Assembly (NCBI GenBank): GCA_913041415.1
Contig: CAJWHS010000010.1
Location: forward strand, 1-47,923
DNA length: 47,923 nucleotides
Direction of reading: 5' to 3'
From: an uncultured Acidimicrobiaceae bacterium
GTDB taxonomy: Bacteria; Actinomycetota; Acidimicrobiia; Acidimicrobiales; Aldehydirespiratoraceae
This document shows, in pieces, positions 42,630 to 47,923 of the stretch (position 1 is its first letter; each line of letters opens with the position of its first letter). Both the position numbers and the translations under genes were made by a program. The notes under the pieces are model-generated. The model made no database searches. It saw only the letters and a list, made by a program, of their open reading frames with translations, and had not been told where the DNA came from.

Positions 42630-42956
42630 ATGCAACTCGACGCTGTCCCCGGCGCTACTCACCTCGGGGTGCGAGATCTGCGCGCCGATCTTGCCGCCCA
42701 CGTCCGGCGAGCCGAGGCGGGCGAGCGGGTGATCGTCACCGTCGACGGGCGTCCGGCCGCCCAGATCGCCCCGATCAGTCCCGACAGCACACCGGATCTC
42801 GACGACCTCGCCGCCGCTGGGCTTGTTCGCCGGCCACTCCGCTCGGATCGACCAGGCCCGCCACAGGATCTCCCGCTCTTGCCGGTCGACGTCAGCATCG
42901 ATCAGGTGCTCGCCGACCTTCGGGGCGAACCGCCGCGTCGCCGCGGCGGACTGTGA
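42630..42956 (+). CDS. vapB: VapB/Phd-type antitoxin
   Basis: A 108-residue antitoxin. HLGVRDLRADLAAHVRRAEA near 11-30 and ERVIVTVDGRPAAQIAPI near 32-50 form the Phd/YefM-type DNA-binding fold. The C-terminal Pro/Arg-rich arm would wrap and block the toxin. It overlaps the toxin start by 4 nt (GTGA), which fixes the pairing. ATG at 42630 is preceded in frame by GTG at 42627, which could be a leaderless start 8 nt after TATGCT. It would also act as autorepressor at the palindrome upstream. Confidence 0.85.
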   Translation: MQLDAVPGATHLGVRDLRADLAAHVRRAEAGERVIVTVDGRPAAQIAPISPDSTPDLDDLAAAGLVRRPLRSDRPGPPQDLPLLPVDVSIDQVLADLRGEPPRRRGGL

Positions 42957-43366
42957 TCCTCGCGCTCGATCCCAGCGCGCTGGTGCAGCGCTACACGGGC
43001 GGACCGCACTCGGCTGTCGTCAACCAGGCGATGGCGGCCGCCGGCACCTGGGCAATCTCTGATCTCGCTCGGGCTGAACTGTTGATGGCGCTACACCGTG
43101 TCTCCCCCGATCCGGTTACTGCGGCGGAGCTCACAGCGGCAGCCCGGGCCGATGTCGACGCGATGGTCGTCGTGCCGATCGATGAGCGGACCCTCGGGCG
43201 AGCGGTCGAGCTCGGCACGCTCTATGGCCTTCGGACGGTCGACGCCGTTCATCTCGCCGCGCTCGACCGCCTCCCCCGCCCGCTCGGCCTCACGACGCTC
43301 GACGCCCGCCAGATCCCGGCGGCGGTCTCACTCGACATGGAGGTCGTCACGCCGCTCGAGCGCTAA
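42953..43366 (+). CDS. vapC: VapC-type PIN-domain toxin ribonuclease
   Basis: A 137-residue PIN-domain protein. VILALDPSALVQRY at the N-terminus carries the first acidic residue (Asp6), ARAELLMALHR near 40 the Glu, and LRTVDAVHLAALDRL near 93 the Asp. LTTLDAR near 115 supplies the last acidic position. VapC toxins are Mg-dependent ribonucleases that cut specific tRNAs or rRNA and are held inactive by VapB. The GTG start lies inside the antitoxin stop. The target RNA is unknown. A plasmid or genome-stability role is possible, but no mobile element is nearby. Confidence 0.87.
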   Translation: MILALDPSALVQRYTGGPHSAVVNQAMAAAGTWAISDLARAELLMALHRVSPDPVTAAELTAAARADVDAMVVVPIDERTLGRAVELGTLYGLRTVDAVHLAALDRLPRPLGLTTLDARQIPAAVSLDMEVVTPLER

Positions 43367-43447
43367 ATCGCCACGGACCTCTCACCCTCCATAGACGACT
43401 ACTCATGCAAACAACTTCCAGCAGGATCTACCGAGTAGAACGTTGAG

Positions 43448-45163
43448 ATGCGCCGCCACGTTGTGCTCTTGCTAACCCTCGCTCTCGTCGCCGCTGGATG
43501 CTCCGACGAGAGCGACTCAGTGGCGAACGGCGATTCGACAACGACAACAGTTGGGGCGCCCACAACTGTCTCAGGTATTCCGGATGAGGGGCACGAAACT
43601 CGTCCGCTCTTCGCGGCCCCGGTGTGGACACCGTCGGCCGTCAGCCCGCTGGCCGCCACCCTCGAACTCGCGACCACCCAGCCGGTCGAATTGCGCCTGA
43701 CTGCCACAGCAGGGGATCACAGAGTGACCACTCCATGGACCGCTGAACCTGCGCAAGAGCACAACCTTCCTCTAGTCGGCCTGCGCTCGGACCGAACCTA
43801 CGACGTGCGGATCGAAGCACGCCTGCCCGATGGCGAAACCGACCACATCGACTCGTCCTTCACCACAGGGGCGCTGCCCGAGAACATCCCCAACTTCGAT
43901 ATCACCATCGATACCAACCGCGCTGCGCCTGGCGTGACAATCGTCGAGCTCAATCCCGTACAGGCTGTCCTGAACGGGATCGGCAACCCAATCATTGCCG
44001 TCGACAACGAAGGGGAAGTCGTCTGGTACTACCAATCCCAAGCGATCGCTGGTGCCTTCACCGGGGCAGTCTCGCAGGGCCCGAATGGAACCGTTTACGC
44101 CCAGAACCACCCATTCGGCGCCCGAGAATTCACGATTGACGGACGCCTTGTTCGATCCATCAGCGCTGACCCGACCGGTGAAGCCGAGATCACCCCGATC
44201 GAAGGTGGCGGCCTCAACGTTCCCTACCACGCCGAGTGGATCGATCTCCGAACGGTTCACCACGACATCAGTCCGATGCCTGACAACACGGTGATCTTTA
44301 TCTCGAGTACCCTCCACGAGATAACCCCGGAGCAGCGCGCCGCCGTAGGTTGCCCTCCCGAAGACACCTTCGAGTGGAACCCGTTCTCTGATGTGATCGT
44401 GCACATGGACACCGATGGCACGGTGCTCCGCACGTGGGATCTCTGGGGTTTCATAAGCTTCGATGACCTTCCCGGGAACTTCCTCTGCCAGCGCGGAGGC
44501 ATCGATGTCACCGATCTCGAGCGCGACTGGACCCATGCGAACAGCCTCGTCTTCGACCCTGAGCGCCGAGCGATCATCGTGTCGGTTCGTCACACCGATC
44601 AGCTGATTGCCCTTGACTTCACCGATGACCTCGGCCCTCAGACCGGGGTGCGTTGGATCCTTGGCGCGGCTGGCACGGTGCCGTACGAGGGCGAGAGCTT
44701 TCATCACACCCACGGTGCCATGGTCGACACTGACGGCAGCATCGTGCTGTACGACAACGGCAACTTCCGCCCTGGCACCGTGCTCGCTGGCGGCGACGCA
44801 GCGCCCTACTCGCGGGCGGTTCGTATCGAGGTCAACGACGAATCCGACAACCCGGCCGAGTGGACTGCCCGTCAGGTCTGGGATCACGTGCTCGAGGACC
44901 CCAAGACCGGCACTCCTGCCTTTGCACCTTTCGTGAGCGACGCTGACGCGCTGCCGAATGGGAACGTCCTCGTCACGCATGGCGGGCTTGGCGGCTTCGC
45001 CTCGTTCCAGCACGTACACATCCTCGAATACGCTCCAGAGGGAGACCGTAACGGTGACATTGTCTGGGAACTTCAACTCGGTTTGCCCGGTGATGAGATC
45101 ACCGTCTACCGGGCCGATCGGTGGGAATCGCTTTACTTTGGGCCACTCTGGGAATCGCCGTGA
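43448..45163 (+). CDS. Arylsulfotransferase (ASST)-family lipoprotein
   Basis: A 571-residue exported protein. MRRHVVLLLTLALVAAGCSD is a lipoprotein signal with lipid-bearing Cys at 18, followed by a Thr-rich spacer. A fibronectin-like region spans about 50-135. The beta-propeller ASST domain includes ITIDTNRAAPGVTIVELNP near 155 and VDNEGEVVWYYQSQ near 185. Residues matching the E. coli AssT active site are all visible: HHDISPMPDN near 271, DWTHANSLVFD near 360 with His and Asn, VSVRHTD near 378 with Arg, and HHTHGAMVD near 418 with the His that carries the sulfate. It would move sulfate between phenolic compounds without PAPS. The frame overlaps the next gene by 4 nt. The physiological donor is unknown. 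Confidence 0.85.
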   Translation: MRRHVVLLLTLALVAAGCSDESDSVANGDSTTTTVGAPTTVSGIPDEGHETRPLFAAPVWTPSAVSPLAATLELATTQPVELRLTATAGDHRVTTPWTAEPAQEHNLPLVGLRSDRTYDVRIEARLPDGETDHIDSSFTTGALPENIPNFDITIDTNRAAPGVTIVELNPVQAVLNGIGNPIIAVDNEGEVVWYYQSQAIAGAFTGAVSQGPNGTVYAQNHPFGAREFTIDGRLVRSISADPTGEAEITPIEGGGLNVPYHAEWIDLRTVHHDISPMPDNTVIFISSTLHEITPEQRAAVGCPPEDTFEWNPFSDVIVHMDTDGTVLRTWDLWGFISFDDLPGNFLCQRGGIDVTDLERDWTHANSLVFDPERRAIIVSVRHTDQLIALDFTDDLGPQTGVRWILGAAGTVPYEGESFHHTHGAMVDTDGSIVLYDNGNFRPGTVLAGGDAAPYSRAVRIEVNDESDNPAEWTARQVWDHVLEDPKTGTPAFAPFVSDADALPNGNVLVTHGGLGGFASFQHVHILEYAPEGDRNGDIVWELQLGLPGDEITVYRADRWESLYFGPLWESP

Positions 45164-45552
45164 GCGGCGGCTCCGGCGCCCCACTCCCTGCCCACAAGCG
45201 CCCCTACGACGACACTCCGGTGCACACCGAGGATCTCCCACCGCTCCCGATCCGGGACCGCAACATTCCTGCCGAGGCGTGGATCGAGGCCCCCGACGAG
45301 CTCCTGCGATCAGGCGACGACATCGGGAGCCCCCGAATCGCCTACAAGCGCCGCATCGGCTCGTGGCTGCTGTGGCGGGCTGGGCCTGCTCGCAAGGCCA
45401 ACGCCCGCTATGTCGCGATCCACAGCGAGGACCTCCACCGCATCCTGACCTTTCGGCTCTTCGAGGATGGCGCAGGCGCAGGCGACGGCCCGACCGGCAC
45501 GCCCCACGAACGATTCCGGGCCTGGAAACACGATCTGCTCCAGAACGACTGA
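45160..45552 (+). CDS. Small conserved protein of unknown function
   Basis: A 130-residue soluble protein rich in Pro and Asp at its N-terminus (APLPAHKRPYDDTPVHTEDL). A central block follows: RIAYKRRIGSWLLWRAGPAR near 70 with the signature NARYVAIHSEDLHRILTFRL near 88. The end is RFRAWKHDLLQND. No membrane segment or known domain is visible. GTG at 45160 overlaps the arylsulfotransferase stop (GTGA), so the two are coupled. An ATG at 45121 is in frame but lies inside the upstream gene. Function unknown. Confidence 0.6.
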   Translation: MSGGSGAPLPAHKRPYDDTPVHTEDLPPLPIRDRNIPAEAWIEAPDELLRSGDDIGSPRIAYKRRIGSWLLWRAGPARKANARYVAIHSEDLHRILTFRLFEDGAGAGDGPTGTPHERFRAWKHDLLQND

Positions 45553-45628
45553 GTCCCTCGGGATCAGGCTCGAACGTCGCCGCTGCTCGCCCCGCTCAAC
45601 TGATTCGGGACACGTCGATTAGTCGCAG

Positions 45629-45634
45629 TAGCGT
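45629..45634 (+). promoter_or_regulatory. Leaderless -10 box TAGCGT for the amidase
   Basis: TAGCGT is followed by 6 nt and then ATG at 45641. There is no Shine-Dalgarno. Confidence 0.6.
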
Positions 45635-45640
45635 CGCGGC

Positions 45641-47023
45641 ATGAGCGACACGCCATGGTCCGGAGACGTCGTCAGCCTTGTGGAGGCCTTCCGAGCGGGT
45701 GAGCGAAGCCCGAGCGAGGAACTGGAAGCCACGCTCGCCGCCGTTGGGGCGAGCGACCTCAATGCGGTCTGCCACGTCGATGCCGAAGCGGCCCGGGTGG
45801 CTGCGGCTGCCGCCGATGTCTCACTCCCATACGGAGGTGTCCCCTTGGCGGTGAAGGAGCTCCTGGCGGTCGGCGGCTGGCCGGCGTCGCTTGGATCGCT
45901 TCCTCTCGCCGACGAGGTTTTCGACGCCGATGGCATCTCCGTCGAGCGATTGAAGACCGCCGGCGCGGTCGCCGCCGTGCAGACGACATCCAGCGAATTC
46001 GGTGCCACCAATCAGACCACCACCAAGATTCACGGAGCGACCCGTAACCCCTGGAACCTTGAGCGCACCCCCGGCGGCAGCTCGGGCGGTTCGGCCGCGG
46101 GTGTTGCCGGCGGTCTCTTCGCGCTCGCTACGGCAAGCGATGGCGGCGGATCGATCCGCATCCCCGCCGGCTTCTGTGGCCTGATCGGCCTCAAGTCGAC
46201 CTTCGGCCGTATTCCCCGCGGACCTGGGTCGATCTTGGGCAACGCCACGGCGGTCGAGGGCACCGTCAGCCGCAGCACCCGTGACGCTGCTCGCTACCTC
46301 GACGTCACCAACGGCTTCGACCCTCGGGATCCTCAAGGTCTACCTCGGATCGAGGGCTATGAGGCCGGGCTCGGCAGCCGCGCCGATGAGATTCGTTCGC
46401 TGCGGGTCGCCGTCGTGCCCGACCTCAGCTGCGCCGTCGTGGGGCCGGAGACCGATGAGCTCATCGTCGCTGCGGCCGAGGAGTTCATCGCGCGCTGCGG
46501 GATGCAGCGTGTCGAGATCGACTTCCGACTTCCGAAGATCATGGGCGTGTGGGGTGCGACCGGCGGTGTCGGGATTCGGATCTCGCTCGGCGATCGCTGG
46601 CCCGATTGTGCACCGGACCTCGGCGGGGTCGAGCGAGCCGGGCAGCGCGCCGCTGACACCGGCTTCACGATCGATGCGATGGCGCGTGCCGAAAGCCGCC
46701 GAGCCGAGTTCAACAGCGCCATGGCGGAGATGTTCGACCAGGCCGACATCGTGCTTGCTGCCACCAAACCCTCCACCGCATTCGGTGCCGAGGGCCACCT
46801 TCCCGGCACCTTCGAGGGCCGTGAATCCAACCCTGGCAACAACGGTGCGCTCACCGCCCCGTCGAACATCTACGGCAACCCAGCCATCGCGCTGCCGGCT
46901 GGCCTCGCCAGCGACGGATTACCCGTCAGTCTGCAGGTTCTCGCCCCGCACTTTCGTGAGGATTTGCTGCTTGATCTGGCGCTGCAGTGGGAGCGCGAGC
47001 ACCCGGTCGAACTCGCCCCGTGA
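45641..47023 (+). CDS. Amidase-signature (AS) family amidohydrolase
   Basis: A 460-residue AS enzyme that hydrolyses an amide with the Ser-cisSer-Lys triad. Lys72 lies in VPLAVKELL, the cis-Ser in TPGGSSGGSAAG (about 147) and the nucleophile Ser171 in ATASDGGGSIRIPA. KIHGATRNPWNLERTPGG near 130 is the usual lead-in. There is no GatB or GatC nearby and the middle region (about 240-400) is unlike GatA, so a role in tRNA-Gln is unlikely. The substrate is unknown. ATG at 45641 is set by the TAGCGT box. Confidence 0.9.
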   Translation: MSDTPWSGDVVSLVEAFRAGERSPSEELEATLAAVGASDLNAVCHVDAEAARVAAAAADVSLPYGGVPLAVKELLAVGGWPASLGSLPLADEVFDADGISVERLKTAGAVAAVQTTSSEFGATNQTTTKIHGATRNPWNLERTPGGSSGGSAAGVAGGLFALATASDGGGSIRIPAGFCGLIGLKSTFGRIPRGPGSILGNATAVEGTVSRSTRDAARYLDVTNGFDPRDPQGLPRIEGYEAGLGSRADEIRSLRVAVVPDLSCAVVGPETDELIVAAAEEFIARCGMQRVEIDFRLPKIMGVWGATGGVGIRISLGDRWPDCAPDLGGVERAGQRAADTGFTIDAMARAESRRAEFNSAMAEMFDQADIVLAATKPSTAFGAEGHLPGTFEGRESNPGNNGALTAPSNIYGNPAIALPAGLASDGLPVSLQVLAPHFREDLLLDLALQWEREHPVELAP

Positions 47024-47034
47024 CGCCGGTGGAA

Positions 47035-47058
47035 TTAGCACTACCGGCGTAGTACTAA
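47035..47058 (+). promoter_or_regulatory. Near-perfect palindromic operator before sufC
   Basis: TTAGCACTAC (47035-47044) and GTAGTACTAA (47049-47058) surround CGGC and match at 9 of 10 positions. The site covers where the -35 of the sufC promoter (-10 at 47074-47079) would lie, as expected for a repressor. An iron-sulfur-responsive regulator (Rrf2 or SufR type) is a reasonable guess from the gene behind it; I do not recognise the exact motif. Confidence 0.6.
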
Positions 47059-47073
47059 CCCCGCCGGGTGGCG

Positions 47074-47079
47074 TAGACT
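47074..47079 (+). promoter_or_regulatory. Leaderless -10 box TAGACT for sufC
   Basis: TAGACT is followed by 6 nt and then ATG at 47086. Confidence 0.65.
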
Positions 47080-47085
47080 CCGGCC

Positions 47086-47440
47086 ATGACCGCTCCCCTG
47101 TTCGAGATCAAAGGTCTCCGCGCCGACACCACCGTCGGTGGTGTCGACATCCTCAACGGCATCGATCTGACCGTCGCCGAAGGTGAGGTCCACGCCCTCA
47201 TGGGCCCCAACGGCTCGGGCAAGTCGACCTTGGCCAGTGTGCTGCTCGGCAGCCCCGAGTACGAGGTCACCGGCGGGTCGATCAAGTTCCGCGGTGAGGA
47301 CATCACCGAGTGGGATCCCGACATTCGCGGCAAGGCCGGTATCTTCCTGGCGTTCCAGTACCCGGTGGAGATCCCGGGCGTCTCGAACAACGACTTCCTG
47401 CGGATGGCCGTGAACAAGCGGCGCGCCGCCCTCGGCCAGC
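47086..47440 (+). pseudogene. sufC: sufC, Fe-S cluster assembly ATPase, 5' part only
   Basis: About 118 codons of SufC: LFEIKGLRADTTVGGVDILN, Walker A MGPNGSGKSTLASVLLG near 39, then FRGEDITEWDPDIRGKAGI and FLAFQYPVEIPGVSNNDFLR near 87-106. After KRRAALG the sequence no longer matches SufC; a stop follows at 47479-47481 in foreign sequence. The signature, Walker B and C-terminal half (about 140 residues) are missing. SufC powers the SufBCD scaffold. The break coincides with the start of a peptidase on the other strand, so this is probably a truncated view of an intact gene rather than a dead one. Confidence 0.8.
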
Positions 47441-47923
47441 TTGCGATGAATCGCTCCAAGGGAGTGGGCCAGCGCTTCTAGTTCACCGTCCTGCTTGAGC
47501 ACGTCGTCCAGCGCCCGCATGCGGCGGATGCCCTCGAGACCGCCTTGCTCGTGTCCGAGCTTGGCCAGCGGGCTCATGCCCGCACAGGCTGCGCTCATGG
47601 CCAGCGCGTGACCGCTGCCGGTAATGCCCTGATCCCGGCGCGCACGAATCTGACTGACCAGATCCCGAATGCGGTTGTGCTCATCAAAGCGCGCCTGTTG
47701 CAGGGTATCGGACATCAGCGTCAGTTGCGGCGTCAAGCGATCGGCCAGCGCCTTGGAGGACAGGACGAAATAACTCTCGCTCGACTGTTCGTCGCCGCGC
47801 TGCGAGCGGCTGCTCACCGACGCACTCAGCGATCCCACGGTGGCAGAGTGTCGCTCCTGGGTGGCGAGATAATCAAGCTCGCCGACCCCTACCTCTGCCA
47901 TGAGCGCCGTGACCAGAGGCAAA
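47438..47923 (-). CDS. M16 (PreP-type) peptidase fragment, proteobacterial-like, likely foreign to this contig
   Basis: The minus-strand frame entering from the window end gives about 160 residues, ending within a few bases of 47440. HSATVGSLSASVSSRS, then SSKALADRLTPQLTLMSDTL, ARRDQGITGSGHALAMSAA and GMSPLAKLGHEQGGLEGIR are typical of the M16C-associated region of presequence-protease-like peptidases of Gammaproteobacteria. After HRKL the frame runs into antisense sufC, so the protein is cut at both ends. Codon use and base composition differ from the rest of the window. It is either an assembly join or, less likely, a recombination point. Confidence 0.75.

Overview
The window is high-GC DNA with actinobacterial character. 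Its genes look like the mycobacterial LpdA-like (Rv3303c), MoeZ and MPT53 families. It also has a homodimeric pyruvate dehydrogenase E1 and many genes whose start codon lies 6-8 nt behind a TANNNT -10 box, which suggests leaderless mRNAs. A deep-branching actinobacterium such as an Acidimicrobiia-type lineage is my best guess, but this is inference. There are no rRNA, tRNA, CRISPR or insertion elements that I can see. The last ~485 bases are unlike the rest and read as part of a proteobacterial-type M16 peptidase fused into a broken sufC. This is most simply an assembly chimera.

Layout. (1) 1-3.6 kb: 5' part of birA, divergent from accA (biotin carboxylase + biotin carrier), then an LpdA-like flavoprotein. 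(2) 3.7-20 kb: a cell-envelope polysaccharide region. It has membrane glycosyltransferases, two GT2 enzymes, a YfhO-like protein, a WaaL-like O-antigen ligase, a Wzm/Wzt-type ABC exporter, a polyprenyl-phosphate sugar-1-phosphate transferase, a CsaB-like pyruvyltransferase, a secreted SpoIID protein with three SLH domains, a UPF0104-like membrane protein and a Wzx-like flippase. CsaB plus SLH suggests a pyruvylated wall polymer that SLH proteins bind. (3) 20-28.4 kb: rhodanese-MoeB/ThiF protein and sirtuin operon, a conserved actinobacterial protein, leucyl aminopeptidase, a GH2 glycosidase, two membrane proteins and an M24 peptidase. (4) 28.5-39 kb: lipoate and 2-oxoacid dehydrogenase metabolism. 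It holds a single-frame LipB-LipA fusion, E2 and E3, with a homodimeric E1 (aceE) nearby. Between them lie a thioredoxin-like lipoprotein with an in-frame TGA, LapA-like and TIGR01777 proteins, and an RNase HI-SLOG fusion. (5) 39-47 kb: HhH-GPD DNA repair protein, an alpha/beta hydrolase lacking its Ser nucleophile, small conserved proteins, an acyl-CoA dehydrogenase, a VapBC toxin-antitoxin pair, an arylsulfotransferase lipoprotein, an amidase and the start of a suf locus behind a near-perfect palindrome.

The most striking item is the thioredoxin-like lipoprotein at 33365-33898. A TGA sits exactly where the first cysteine of the WCxxC active site belongs, giving U-A-T-C. The same frame runs on to complete the domain, and a stable hairpin with a GGTC loop lies 26 nt after the TGA, as in bacterial SECIS elements. 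This is a candidate selenoprotein of the MPT53/DsbE-like family. Other highlights are the LipB-LipA fusion, the RNase HI-SLOG fusion, the repeated leaderless-promoter pattern and the operator-like palindrome before sufC.
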